64,000 nucleotides of DNA from IMG/VR virus record IMGVR_UViG_3300010397_000043, positions 23,529 to 87,528 of that record, one strand, 5' to 3'. Of this stretch, positions 8,869-16,997 are shown in pieces. The first letter of the stretch is position 1. Every line of letters starts with the position of its first letter. Source of the stretch: a virus. The notes beneath the pieces are model-generated. The model saw only the letters and a program-made list of their open reading frames with translations. It was not told where the DNA came from and searched no databases. Position numbers and translations under genes: made by a program.

Positions 8869-9321
8869 ATGGCAACCACCAAGCAAACCACGAAGCAAAC
8901 GAACCAAGCGCGCGCCGCACTGGCGCAGCGCGCATCGAAGGCGAAGGCGAAGGCTGCGAAGCCTGCGCCCGTCGAAGTCGAGGCCGACGAAAGCGAAGTC
9001 GAGGCCGACGAAGGCAACGAAGGCGGGTCGCAATGGGCCCGCGAACGCGAGCGCATCGCCGATGGCAAGGGCAGTGGGCAGCGGTTTACCGCACTCGCCG
9101 CCGCGATGCTCGAAGCGCAGCAAGCCGGCAAGTCGCATGCGACCTTTGCCGACATTGCGCAACGCACGGCAGCGCACACGCGCAACGGCAAGGCCCTTAC
9201 CCGCACCAGCGTTGCAAGCTGGCGCACATTGCTGCAGCGCGCGAAGCAAACGCCCCTTGGGCCCGACCTTGCGAATGTGCGTATCGACGAAACCGGCTTT
9301 TCGTTCGCGAAGGCCGAGTAA
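8869..9321 (+). CDS. Basic Ala/Lys-rich hypothetical protein
   Basis: 150 residues. The first 55 are low complexity (TTKQTTKQTNQ, AKAKAAKPAP, acidic EADESEVEADE). The remainder is compact and helical: RFTALAAAMLEAQQAGKSHATFADIAQRTA and TRTSVASWRTLLQRAK, resembling a helix-turn-helix arrangement, so DNA binding is possible but unproven. First of four plus-strand genes sharing a GGCACACC-ATG start context. Confidence 0.6.
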   Translation: MATTKQTTKQTNQARAALAQRASKAKAKAAKPAPVEVEADESEVEADEGNEGGSQWARERERIADGKGSGQRFTALAAAMLEAQQAGKSHATFADIAQRTAAHTRNGKALTRTSVASWRTLLQRAKQTPLGPDLANVRIDETGFSFAKAE

Positions 9322-9488
9322 GCAAACCCCGCTGCGAAGGCCCCTAACGGGCCCGTAGCGGGCCCCGTAGTACCCGAGCAGTACCCCAGGGCCCCACAGG
9401 GCCCGCAACGCCCCAAAACCCGCGCGAATCGATGCGGGCCCATGCGAACCCCTAGTGCGTGGCACACACCCCATACGAAAGGCAAACC

Positions 9489-9629
9489 ATGCGCAACCTA
9501 CGAACCCTCGCAACCGCGCTCGCACTTGTGCTCGCCGCACTCGCGCCCGCGCTACTCGGCGCAATGCTCGCACCCGACACAACGGGCGCACACGCATTCG
9601 CGCTACTGCTACTGCAACCCCCGCACTAG
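9489..9629 (+). CDS. 46-aa membrane or exported peptide
   Basis: MRNLRTLATALALVLAALAP, then more hydrophobic Ala/Leu to the end. One transmembrane helix or an uncleaved signal sequence. Start follows AAAGGCAAACC. No family recognised. Confidence 0.5.
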   Translation: MRNLRTLATALALVLAALAPALLGAMLAPDTTGAHAFALLLLQPPH

Positions 9630-9640
9630 CGAGGCACACC

Positions 9641-9769
9641 ATGGGCACCCACCTTGCAAACTTCGTTGCGTGGCAGTGCTATCGGGCCTTTACCTTCGCC
9701 CGAATCGAGCACGCTGCGTACTGCCCCATTAACCCGCTGCAGCGGCTCGCGCGCTGGCAGCGCCACTAA
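9641..9769 (+). CDS. 42-aa hypothetical protein
   Basis: Starts 12 bases after the previous stop with the same GGCACACC-ATG context. Aromatic and His/Arg-rich, with two Cys. No recognised domain; may be one of a polycistronic set with the genes either side. Confidence 0.45.
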   Translation: MGTHLANFVAWQCYRAFTFARIEHAAYCPINPLQRLARWQRH

Positions 9770-9831
9770 GCCCCCAAGGCCCGCGCAACGCGGGCCGCTA
9801 CGGGCCCACCAGGGCCCACGAAAGGCACACC

Positions 9832-10155
9832 ATGCGCACCCCGTACACACCCTGTGCAGCCGACCCCATGCCCTGCCGACTCGGCGCGCTGCGCACCCCG
9901 CCAGCGCGGCCCACTGCCAAGCAAGTCGAAGCGCACGCGAATTTGCAATTCGAGTTAGCCGACTGGCAATACACCCCGTATACGCTGGCACGCTTCGACA
10001 GCTTCGACTGGCGCGGCGAACTCGAAAGCGAAATCGGCGCCGACGACTGGCCCGCACCCGAAGCGCCACACCAGGGCCGCACACCCCCGCGCTTCGACAA
10101 CGCCGACGAAAGCTTCGCGACATGGGCTGGCATCGATGCCAGCCACGACGAGTAA
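9832..10155 (+). CDS. 107-aa acidic hypothetical protein
   Basis: Start follows GAAAGGCACACC. The second half is acidic and rich in Asp, Trp and Phe (FDSFDWRGELESEIGADDW), as in some DNA-mimic proteins, but no family is recognisable. Last gene before the plus-strand terminator. Confidence 0.55.
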   Translation: MRTPYTPCAADPMPCRLGALRTPPARPTAKQVEAHANLQFELADWQYTPYTLARFDSFDWRGELESEIGADDWPAPEAPHQGRTPPRFDNADESFATWAGIDASHDE

Positions 10156-10175
10156 AGCCCCCACGCACCCCCTTA

Positions 10176-10211
10176 CGCCCCGACAGGCATACCCTGTCGG
10201 GGCGTTTTGCT
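10176..10211 (+). terminator. Strong rho-independent terminator
   Basis: 12-bp perfect stem (CGCCCCGACAGG with its complement), 5-base loop, then TTTTGCTTT. It ends the 8.9-10.2 kb plus-strand set. Confidence 0.9.
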
Positions 10212-10738
10212 TTGTGCTGCAAGTTTTGCCGGTAGAGTTTCGTGCAGAAATCGGTGCAGTAAAGAATTCTTTGCAGAAAATCTTGCAGAAATTGTAGATT
10301 TTGCAGAAAATCTTGCAGAAATTTTTTCTGCAAAGAATTCTTGAAAAAATCTCTGTAAAAATTTCTTGCATGAGTTCTGCTGGGTACCGGGAATTCTGCA
10401 ATCCTCTTAAGAGATTTTCAGAAACTTTTCGTCAGAGATCCCGGCAGACCCTATAGGGCCGACTTTGCGAAACTCTATTTCGCTAAAGGCCAAACCCTGC
10501 AGAAATGGCGCTCGCCCTGGGCGCTTCGCAGGGCCCGATTTGTAACAATCGACCGATTTAAACGCCCTAGGCGCGATTTAAACGGGGTGGGGTGCCACTA
10601 CCCCCTTAGCCATGCCCGAAAAACGCCCATGGGGCCCGATTTAGGGCCTTGGCGCGGCATCGGCCTATGTGCCCGACCCCCTACCCCGCAAATAGGGCCC
10701 AAAACGGCCCTAGGCATGAGGGTTCGCCCGCAGGCATG
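10205..10738. other. Convergent intergenic region with AT-rich repeats; candidate replication origin
   Basis: No gene. 10225-10425 is strongly AT-rich in a GC-rich genome and full of TTGCAGAAA units. Further right are two copies of CGATTTAAACG (near 10553 and 10571) and GC-rich hairpins. The combination of direct repeats, inverted repeats and low melting DNA resembles iteron-type origins. This is inference. Confidence 0.45.
10262..10342. repeat. Direct and inverted repeat cluster
   Basis: A 24-bp direct repeat occurs at 10270-10293 and 10300-10323 (30-bp period). It is bracketed by an 18-bp perfect inverted repeat at 10262-10279 and 10325-10342 containing GAATTC. Confidence 0.9.
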
Positions 10739-10771
10739 AAAAAACCCCTGGTGGCCGAGGCCAGCCAGGGG
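10739..10771 (-). terminator. Terminator of the leftward accessory cluster
   Basis: Read leftwards: stem CCCCTGG with CCAGGGG plus inner GGCC pairing, followed by TTTTTT. It lies 58 bases beyond the last minus-strand gene. Confidence 0.85.
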
Positions 10772-10828
10772 CAAACTCACACGAAAGGTGCCGACACTCC
10801 TGCAGCGGTCGGCGGGCTGCAAACTTCC

Positions 10829-11407
10829 CTATCGGCTGTGTAGAGCCCTATCGCCATTCTGGGGCCCTATCGGCTTCCCATTCTCTTTTCGAGGGCCCCA
10901 TTCCTCGACAAGGTCCCCGCCAAGCACGTAGGGCTTGAGGCCAGACTGCCAAGGCCATGCGACGTAGCTGAAACTGCGTTTGGTGTTGAGCACCCAACCA
11001 TGCACCCGCCAGATGGGACAGGTGACGCAGCGCACGGCACCGCGTGCCACATGAAAGCCACCGAGTGTGAAGTAGCTGAAATTTCGCAGCACCTTAAACT
11101 CCGCCTCGCCGAACTTCAGCGGCTTGCGATTCACCCACAGCCACGCGACACCTTCGTACTCCCATTCGCGGTCGATGAGTATGCGGCCCTGTTCGCACAG
11201 AACGTTGAACTTGTCGAGCGCCTCGCCATGCTCTTGCTCAAGGCGGTGGTGGTACTCGACGTCCTTGTTCAGGCGGGCCACCACACGCTGCATCGCCCGC
11301 AACTCAGGCTTGGTGATGTAGACGAAGTAGTGGGCCGAGCCTTTGTCTGTATTCAAGCAGCGGTCGAACATTTCACGCAGCGGCTTCCCGATCTCGAGCT
11401 TGCTCAT
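10829..11407 (-). CDS. 192-aa hypothetical protein, last gene of leftward cluster
   Basis: AAGGAG site upstream of ATG at 11405-11407. The first 95 residues are helical and charged (LRAMQRVVARLNKDVEYHHR). The C-terminal half is rich in Trp, Tyr and Phe and has a CVTC pair. No recognised family. Confidence 0.65.
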   Translation of the reverse strand: MSKLEIGKPLREMFDRCLNTDKGSAHYFVYITKPELRAMQRVVARLNKDVEYHHRLEQEHGEALDKFNVLCEQGRILIDREWEYEGVAWLWVNRKPLKFGEAEFKVLRNFSYFTLGGFHVARGAVRCVTCPIWRVHGWVLNTKRSFSYVAWPWQSGLKPYVLGGDLVEEWGPRKENGKPIGPQNGDRALHSR

Positions 11408-11419
11408 GGTGGTTGCTCC

Positions 11420-11620
11420 TTACTTGCCGTAGGACACACGAAGCCACACATCCCCGTGGATTTCGGGGTCGGCCTTAAAGACGACGGTGCTGAAACCTGC
11501 GCGCTTGAGGTCACCCGGCATATTGCGGTCACCCCAACGCCGGGCCTGCGCTACCGTCATGCGCACAGGCAGGCAACCCGCCACGCCGACACGCACCTCA
11601 TATTGCGGTTCTTGTTTCAT
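11420..11620 (-). CDS. 66-aa hypothetical protein
   Basis: Start at 11618-11620 preceded by AGGAGCAACCGCC. Sequence KQEPQYEVRVGVAG... ends in GDVWLRVSYGK; predicted small alpha/beta fold. No family recognised. The upstream in-frame extension is rejected because it overlaps the preceding gene. Confidence 0.6.
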   Translation of the reverse strand: MKQEPQYEVRVGVAGCLPVRMTVAQARRWGDRNMPGDLKRAGFSTVVFKADPEIHGDVWLRVSYGK

Positions 11621-11631
11621 GGCGGTTGCTC

Positions 11632-12045
11632 CTACTTGCGAAGTTGGCGCACATTCAGCGCCAGTTGCACACGCACGTCCTGCGCAGCGCGCAGACAACT
11701 CGGGCAGGTTCGCTCCTCGGGGAAAAGCAGGCCGAGCACCTTGCGATTCCACGTAATGCGCTTGCAGCTTGGGCAGGCCAAGACAACATCGGGCAGGTTG
11801 AGCATGGCGAGCACGGGCCGGTCGAGGTCTGCCTCACTGCACTGCGGCAATTCCTTGCCCAGGTTGCACACCATGCCGCCCGCAGGCATGTTGAGGTCCG
11901 TATCGAGCAGCACCTTCACGAAATCGTGCCGGTAGAACTTCGGGTGCCACTGAATGTGGACTTTGGCCCCGGCGACTTCATATGCCGCACGCAGCCAGAA
12001 GTCCCCGCCCGGCTGGTCGCGCTCGAACAGTTCGAGTGCATTCAT
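11632..12045 (-). CDS. 137-aa protein with C-terminal zinc ribbon
   Basis: Start at 12043-12045 after GAGGAG. The C-terminal half has ACPSCKRITWN and later RTCPSCLRAAQ: two CPSC knuckles about 22 residues apart, a four-Cys zinc ribbon. The N-terminal part (ELFERDQPGGDFWLRAAYEV) is unrecognised. Confidence 0.65.
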   Translation of the reverse strand: MNALELFERDQPGGDFWLRAAYEVAGAKVHIQWHPKFYRHDFVKVLLDTDLNMPAGGMVCNLGKELPQCSEADLDRPVLAMLNLPDVVLACPSCKRITWNRKVLGLLFPEERTCPSCLRAAQDVRVQLALNVRQLRK

Positions 12046-12049
12046 GGCG

Positions 12050-12916
12050 TTACTCCTCGCCGGTAACGATAACGCGCATCTCGTAGCTGACTTGCGAAAG
12101 CGCAGCCGCGAGTTCACGGGTTTGGTAGCTCTCCATGCCGTTCGACATGAACCCGCCGTCAATGAACACTTCGTACTCCTCGTACATCGTCTCGATGCGC
12201 TGCCCCGTAATGCTCTTTCGCACGTCGAGCACTGAATGCTTGGCGACGCAAACCACGCACTCCTGCAAGTCTGGGTTCATGACAACCGCACGAACGATGA
12301 CTTCCCGCTTTGGCAGCGCAGCGCCGAACTTCACATCGCAGCGGGCCTTCACCTCGTCGGCGATGCCCTGCGCTATGCCGTCGTCGAAAGCGGCCCAACA
12401 CTCATCGGCGTCGTCGCGGCTGTTGAACTCGTGTGCCGTGAACTCGAATGGCGTGAAGCTGCGGTCGCACTCTTCGCTGGCATTCGCGCTGTCAATTACG
12501 AATTCTTCGACGGCTTCCCTGTCACGCAGATCGTAGGCACTCCCATCGGCGTAGCTGGTGACACATTCGCCGATGACGGGGATGTCCTGCCCCGACGCCA
12601 TGTTGCGACCGCGCGTGTACCCGCGCAGCCGGCACTCTTCGTAGTAGGCCTGCTGTTCAGCAGTGGGCCCACACGGCACCGTCCCCCACCCCCCGCTCTC
12701 GTCGCTGTTCTCGTACGTCCCGTCGTCTGCCAACTCGTCTTCGAAGCGCACGGTCACCTTGTCGTCGAAAATCAGGCCGAACGTCTCAGCGAGTTGCTTG
12801 CGAATGCTTTCAAGGTGGTCGCGGTCTTGGTACTCGAATTCCTCGAAATCAACCGTCGCGCTCAGGGCGTTAATGCCAGTCGTGGGGTCGCCCCGGCCAT
12901 TGATGTAAACCTTCAT
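12050..12916 (-). CDS. 288-aa acidic hypothetical protein
   Basis: Largest gene of the cluster, with GAAGGAG before the ATG. Strongly acidic, with Cys residues and a C-terminal segment YEEYEVFIDGGFMSNGMESY. No named domain; nucleic-acid mimicry or a scaffold role cannot be distinguished. Confidence 0.65.
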   Translation of the reverse strand: MKVYINGRGDPTTGINALSATVDFEEFEYQDRDHLESIRKQLAETFGLIFDDKVTVRFEDELADDGTYENSDESGGWGTVPCGPTAEQQAYYEECRLRGYTRGRNMASGQDIPVIGECVTSYADGSAYDLRDREAVEEFVIDSANASEECDRSFTPFEFTAHEFNSRDDADECWAAFDDGIAQGIADEVKARCDVKFGAALPKREVIVRAVVMNPDLQECVVCVAKHSVLDVRKSITGQRIETMYEEYEVFIDGGFMSNGMESYQTRELAAALSQVSYEMRVIVTGEE

Positions 12917-12949
12917 GGTGTAACTCCTTCGTGTGGTTGTGGGTTGAGC

Positions 12950-13648
12950 TCAGCAGCTACCATCGTCGTACTGAGTCGGGTCGATCTGGCACCGCGCGAA
13001 CTGCGTGGCAAAACTGTCGTGCTCTTCGGGCTTTAAGCTCTCGTGCCACTTCACGAGGTCCTCGCCGTACACCACGACGTACAGCACGTCGCCGTACCCG
13101 GTGAGGTTGCCGTTCTCGGCGAACTTCGCAATCTCGCAGTCACCCGCGAGCGTCGGCGCATCGGTGGGTGCATGCGCGCTTTCGCTACTCAGCAGCCCGT
13201 GCCAGTCGGCGGCGAGCTTCTGGGCCGCAGCCATCGCAGCTTCTGCCGTGTCGAAGTCTTGTTCGTAGGTAACGCCAGTGTCGCCACTCTGCACGTGCCA
13301 CTTGTCGAGCCGCAGCACTTTCGCGCTGGCCGGGTCGTAGAACCAGCCGTTCTGGCGCACCCGCCAGAATTCGTGCGCAACTTGCTCCTTCGTGAGTTCA
13401 AGCTCGGGGCTGTGCTCGAAACCCTTCTGGTCGATAAGCGCCGCGACCGCGTTGCGCAAGTCTTCGAGCGAGTCGGGTGACTTGCAGAACGGCAACAGGT
13501 CCTCGACATACCGTGGGGCCATTTCTTCGAGGTAGTACCGCAACCCCCGCATGTCATACATGAGGTTGGGCTTCACCTTGCCCGAATCGATATCCGCTTG
13601 CAGCTTCGTGCGGGCAGCGCGAATGCTCTCGATTTCGTTTGCGTTCAT
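12950..13648 (-). CDS. 232-aa hypothetical protein
   Basis: Start at 13646-13648 with GAAGGAG upstream. N-terminal helices (NEIESIRAARTKLQADIDSG), then RVRQNGWFYDP and GYGDVLYVVVYGEDLVKWHE. Length and composition resemble the neighbours, but no family is recognised. Confidence 0.62.
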   Translation of the reverse strand: MNANEIESIRAARTKLQADIDSGKVKPNLMYDMRGLRYYLEEMAPRYVEDLLPFCKSPDSLEDLRNAVAALIDQKGFEHSPELELTKEQVAHEFWRVRQNGWFYDPASAKVLRLDKWHVQSGDTGVTYEQDFDTAEAAMAAAQKLAADWHGLLSSESAHAPTDAPTLAGDCEIAKFAENGNLTGYGDVLYVVVYGEDLVKWHESLKPEEHDSFATQFARCQIDPTQYDDGSC

Positions 13649-13698
13649 GGCAATACTCCTTCGTGTGGTTGGGGGGGCCGAAGCCCCCGAGGTTGTTC

Positions 13699-14211
13699 TT
13701 ACGGCTTGGCAATCGTGCAATCGACGCGCGAACCCGGCTCGCCGGCGTAGTAGAGCACGGGCAGGTAATCGCCAATGACGAAGATCGCCGTGTGGTCGAT
13801 GTAGCTGCCGGTCGTGTGCAGAAAGTAGACCGCCCGCCCAGTCTCGTCGCGGCACTGCTCGGCGATGCCACTTACCGGGTTGTCGAAGAAGCCAGACTCG
13901 CACTTGTCGCGGACAACCGTAAACTCCCACTCATTGTCGAATTCCCCTTCGTATGGGGTCTTGTACATACATGCCTGCGGGTCGTCGTGCCGCACGTAGT
14001 ACGCCACTGGGGCTTCATCGAGTTGCATGGCGAGCGCCTCGATGGTTTCGGTTCTGTAGTAGTCGAGTTCTGGCAGCAACTTCTCGGGCTCGTCGATGGC
14101 GCGTTGCTTGTCGCGCTCGAATGCCTCGACAGACTCATAGTCGGCAGCATCGAGCCCGACCATGAGGTCCTGCGCCAACTGGCTGAGCGCGAACTTCGTA
14201 TGTGACTTCAT
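13699..14211 (-). CDS. 170-aa hypothetical protein
   Basis: Acidic. The first 75 residues are helical. The C-terminal part is beta-rich with GRAVYFLHTTGSYIDHTAIF and VIGDYLPVLYYAGEPGSRVD. The GTGGTT-CGAAAGG start context is shared with the gene at 14512. Confidence 0.6.
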   Translation of the reverse strand: MKSHTKFALSQLAQDLMVGLDAADYESVEAFERDKQRAIDEPEKLLPELDYYRTETIEALAMQLDEAPVAYYVRHDDPQACMYKTPYEGEFDNEWEFTVVRDKCESGFFDNPVSGIAEQCRDETGRAVYFLHTTGSYIDHTAIFVIGDYLPVLYYAGEPGSRVDCTIAKP

Positions 14212-14236
14212 GTTCTACCTTTCGTGTGGTTAAGGG

Positions 14237-14512
14237 TTAGCGCGGTATGAAGCTGAACGCTTGGCAGATTGCGTAGTTAGAATTCGGGTCGTGAATTCGG
14301 GTACACGGGACAACCGTGCCGTCGTTGAGCGTGACCTCGATGGCGTCGTACTTGACTGGCATACCAGCCATGTCGTAACCATCGAACACGCCGATGACTT
14401 CCATTTTGCCGAGTGGTGTGTCGGGCGCATCGAAACACGCGACAGTGCCACCCTCGCACTCGAAAGTGAGCGTTGGCAACAGACGTGCCTTCGGGAACGG
14501 TGTTTTGAACAT
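14237..14512 (-). CDS. 91-aa hypothetical protein
   Basis: Starts MFKTPFPKARLLPTLTFEC with GAAAGG upstream. A small beta-rich protein (MEVIGVFDGYDMAGMPVKYD, NDGTVVPCTRIHD). No family recognised. Confidence 0.58.
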   Translation of the reverse strand: MFKTPFPKARLLPTLTFECEGGTVACFDAPDTPLGKMEVIGVFDGYDMAGMPVKYDAIEVTLNDGTVVPCTRIHDPNSNYAICQAFSFIPR

Positions 14513-14577
14513 GACTTCTACCTTTCGTGTGGTTTGCGCCCCCACGCGACCATGCGCAGGGGCACCCGTAATGTGAA

Positions 14578-14934
14578 TTACAAGGCTTCGTTCCCCAGGG
14601 CTTGCCGACGAACGGCGAAGTCCCGCAGCGCCTGGGCGTTGCGCAGCAGCCACTCGATGAAGTCTGGGCTCTCGACCAGCAGCAACGCGAAGTCGATGTC
14701 TACGATTGGCACGACGTCACCTTCGCCGCCCGGGTGGGCCATCGATAGCCAAATGTTCTCGCTTTGGTCTTGCCAGCACTGCACCGGGACGTCATCGATT
14801 TCGGTTTCGAGGTTCAGGTTTGGTGTGCGCTCCCCCGTAGCCGCGTTCACGCGCTCGCCAGTGTCGTCGTCGATCCAGAAGTTGTCGGGGTCGAACGGGT
14901 CAGGCGAGCCAGACCAAGTTTGCTCTGCGTTCAC
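14578..14934 (-). CDS. 118-aa acidic hypothetical protein, GTG start
   Basis: Two GTG codons are possible (14938-14940 and 14932-14934). The second has GGAG at the same 7-base spacing used by the ATG gene starting at 16065, so I prefer it. Contains DPDNFWIDDDTGERVN and PIVDIDFALLLVESPDFIEW. Very acidic. Confidence 0.58.
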   Translation of the reverse strand: MNAEQTWSGSPDPFDPDNFWIDDDTGERVNAATGERTPNLNLETEIDDVPVQCWQDQSENIWLSMAHPGGEGDVVPIVDIDFALLLVESPDFIEWLLRNAQALRDFAVRRQALGNEAL

Positions 14935-14936
14935 GT

Positions 14937-15050
14937 TCACTCTCCTTCGTGTGGTTGGGTCTGCTCGTACAGCTTGGCGAAGTAGTCTGCGACGGGGTCT
15001 GGCACGAGCAGGCCGATTACGAACCCGAGCAGCACGACGATGGCTTTCAT
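14937..15050 (-). CDS. 37-aa membrane peptide
   Basis: MKAIVVLLGFVIGLLVPDP followed by a short soluble tail ending HEGE. One hydrophobic helix. Its ATG overlaps the previous stop (ATGA), and its last codons contain the Shine-Dalgarno site for the next gene, so translation looks coupled. Confidence 0.6.
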   Translation of the reverse strand: MKAIVVLLGFVIGLLVPDPVADYFAKLYEQTQPHEGE

Positions 15051-15691
15051 GCACGACTCCTCTTGTGGGCGGTTTTCTTGGCCGGCGTCGGCGTGTGCAG
15101 TTGGGCACGCACAACCTCAGGCGAGCACACGAAACCCTTGCCGTCGTACCGCCGCCGAATCTTTACCGAATTCTTCGACCGGCCAGGGGCCACACCGACG
15201 ACCTCATACACCTTGTCGTGCAGCACGATTTCTGCGCCGTACCACTCTGGTTCGAGCCCGATGGCCGGCGCCCACCTCTCGAAGTCGTCGCGGGCCTGCG
15301 TCGCCAGCGCGCCAGGGTCGGCCACCTTGACCTGCAACTTGAACGTGGCCTGGAGGTCATCGAACGTCGCACCCCCGCACGAAATGGTCACCTTGTGCTT
15401 GGCCCCAACTGCGGCCAGGGCAGCGTCGATATCTGTACGAAGCTGGCGAAGAACATCGCGGTCGATTCGGTTGGTGGTCATGGTGGTAACTCCGGTTGTC
15501 AGGTCGAGTCGGTAGGTGGTGGTCGGGCGCTGCGCGTTGTTGGCCTTGCTCTTGCAGCAGGGGCCAATGTCTCGCCCGTAGGGGTGCGCGTCGCTAGGCT
15601 CTTCGTACAGCAAGTCCTGTATGCGCACCCAGCCTCTGCAAATGTGGCAGTGCTGCCACTGCACGCCGTTCTCGTCGATTACGCCGCTCAT
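15047..15691 (-). CDS. 214-aa fusion: Cys-rich module joined to a conserved phage hypothetical protein
   Basis: Residues 1-50 hold CHIC and a CC pair (HCHICRGWVRIQDLL...GPCC), probably metal binding. Residues 71-214 look like a complete, widespread phage hypothetical protein: TTNRIDRDVLRQLRTDIDAAL, then a GGATF start of the beta region, GLEPEWYGAEIVL and YEVVGVAPGR. Met71 (15479-15481) has its own CCGGAG site 8 bases upstream, and no stop codon separates the parts. Either a real fusion or an internal start giving a second 144-aa product. Confidence 0.65.
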   Translation of the reverse strand: MSGVIDENGVQWQHCHICRGWVRIQDLLYEEPSDAHPYGRDIGPCCKSKANNAQRPTTTYRLDLTTGVTTMTTNRIDRDVLRQLRTDIDAALAAVGAKHKVTISCGGATFDDLQATFKLQVKVADPGALATQARDDFERWAPAIGLEPEWYGAEIVLHDKVYEVVGVAPGRSKNSVKIRRRYDGKGFVCSPEVVRAQLHTPTPAKKTAHKRSRA

Positions 15692-15703
15692 GGTGGTTGC
15701 TCC

Positions 15704-15760
15704 TTAGTCGTCGTTGTCTACCCATCGGGCGACCGGGCCAAGCTCTTGGCAAAGCTTCAT
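15704..15760 (-). CDS. 18-aa micropeptide
   Basis: MKLCQELGPVARWVDNDD, with AAGGAG seven to eight bases upstream, between two genes of the same operon. Its stop overlaps the next Shine-Dalgarno site. It may be translated mainly to couple the genes on each side. Confidence 0.35.
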   Translation of the reverse strand: MKLCQELGPVARWVDNDD

Positions 15761-15762
15761 AT

Positions 15763-16065
15763 TCACTCTCCTTCGACAGGGCCAAGGTCGATGCCGAGCA
15801 ACGACTTGTGCAGCGGGTCGCTCTTAAACTCCTCGACCGAAGCAAACGGGCCGATGTAGTCGTTCTGCACGTCCCATTCGCCACCGCCCATGTAGCAAAA
15901 GTCCACGGCGACGAACTCCCCTGGTTTCTCTTCGTCGGCGAACAAGATGCCAAACCAGTCTTTGGCCTTGCGCACTGCGAGCGCCTTATCGAGCGTAAAG
16001 TCCTCGCGAAAGCCGTAACCCTCGAACGCATCGCGCACGCCAGCCGGTATGTTCAGCTTTGCCAT
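15763..16065 (-). CDS. 100-aa hypothetical protein
   Basis: ATG at 16063-16065 after AAAGGAG. Sequence includes DAFEGYGFREDFTLDKALAV and GEFVAVDFCYMGGGEWDVQN. Compact alpha/beta. No family recognised. Confidence 0.6.
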   Translation of the reverse strand: MAKLNIPAGVRDAFEGYGFREDFTLDKALAVRKAKDWFGILFADEEKPGEFVAVDFCYMGGGEWDVQNDYIGPFASVEEFKSDPLHKSLLGIDLGPVEGE

Positions 16066-16067
16066 GT

Positions 16068-16265
16068 TCACTCTCCTTTGCAGCACTCAACCTGCGCCAA
16101 ACTCAACGGGTACACCTCTGTTTCTGTACACACCCAATTTGGCGAACAGGTTTCATGCACAAGCCGGCGAGCATAGCCCTGCCGGCGCCAGTGGTTCAGG
16201 CTCTCGACAGCCTGCGCTTTGTCTGCCCAAGTGCTAAGTCGAATCATCTTTTGCCACGACGGCAT
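16068..16265 (-). CDS. 65-aa Trp/Cys-rich hypothetical protein
   Basis: No clear Shine-Dalgarno site. It contains WADKAQAVESLNHWRRQGYARR and four Cys in the second half. The spacing to neighbours suits a gene, but a short frame starting at the ATG near 16282 competes for this DNA. Confidence 0.4.
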   Translation of the reverse strand: MPSWQKMIRLSTWADKAQAVESLNHWRRQGYARRLVHETCSPNWVCTETEVYPLSLAQVECCKGE

Positions 16266-16280
16266 ACACGTAAACGGTTT

Positions 16281-16715
16281 TCATGCTTGGCCTCGCTTCG
16301 CCTTGAGTTGGGGGGCATCGGGCATCGCGCCCGGGGTGGGGCTATGCCGCTCGAAACGCCACGCGGGGCCCGCTTGCGGGGCGTAGGTGGGGGGCAGGGG
16401 TGCCCCGCGCGCTTTGCGGGCCTTGGCAGGGCGCGCAGGGGCCTTGGCAGGGGCAGGGCGGGGGGTGTACCCCTCGCCCCCTGCGCCACGCAATACGCGC
16501 GACGCACGCGAGCGCGGCGCGCACCCTTCGAGGGCCGCAAGGTTCAGCGGGCCGGTGGGGGGTTGCACCTCGCGCTTCTGCACTTCGACCAATTCGCCTT
16601 CGACTTCTTCGACGGCCAAAGTCACGATGGTCGTGCTGGTGTGGTTGTACACAACGCAGGGCCCGCTCTGCTGTTGGGCCTTGCGCCACGACGGGGCAAT
16701 TTTTCTGTTGCTCAT
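16281..16715 (-). CDS. 144-aa protein with Pro/Ala/Lys-rich tail
   Basis: TAAGGAG lies upstream of the ATG. Residues 1-55 look folded (CVVYNHTSTTIVTLAVEEVE). The rest is low complexity, rich in Pro, Ala, Arg and Lys, from very GC-rich DNA (16.3-16.6 kb). The tail may be disordered and nucleic-acid binding. Confidence 0.5.
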   Translation of the reverse strand: MSNRKIAPSWRKAQQQSGPCVVYNHTSTTIVTLAVEEVEGELVEVQKREVQPPTGPLNLAALEGCAPRSRASRVLRGAGGEGYTPRPAPAKAPARPAKARKARGAPLPPTYAPQAGPAWRFERHSPTPGAMPDAPQLKAKRGQA

Positions 16716-16728
16716 TGGTCGGTACTCC

Positions 16729-16986
16729 TTACAGGCACTGCAGCAGGTTGCGGTAAAACTCAGCGAACAAAACCGAGGTCTTCGGCTTCGGGCCTTCGCA
16801 TGCGAACACTTGCGCGTAGTCGTCGGCAGGCATCGCGACGAGTTCTGCTTCGATGGCGTCGAGTTCTCGCCCGGTAAAGCCGACCGTTACGCGCTCGAAT
16901 GCGCCTTGCGCTTCGTTGCGGTCGTAATCGCACTCCACCAGCGTGTCGCCGCACAGTTGCAAAATCTTGGCGTACTTCATGTTCAT
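16729..16986 (-). CDS. 85-aa hypothetical protein
   Basis: TAAGGAG upstream of ATG. Acidic, with KYAKILQLCGDTLVECDYDR and FTGRELDAIEAELVAMPADD. No family recognised. Confidence 0.58.
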   Translation of the reverse strand: MNMKYAKILQLCGDTLVECDYDRNEAQGAFERVTVGFTGRELDAIEAELVAMPADDYAQVFACEGPKPKTSVLFAEFYRNLLQCL

Positions 16987-16997
16987 GGCGATGCTCC

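Noticed and set aside
8797-9648. 283-codon minus-strand frame opposite the small plus genes
   Set aside because: The plus-strand genes share a repeated start context and better protein composition.
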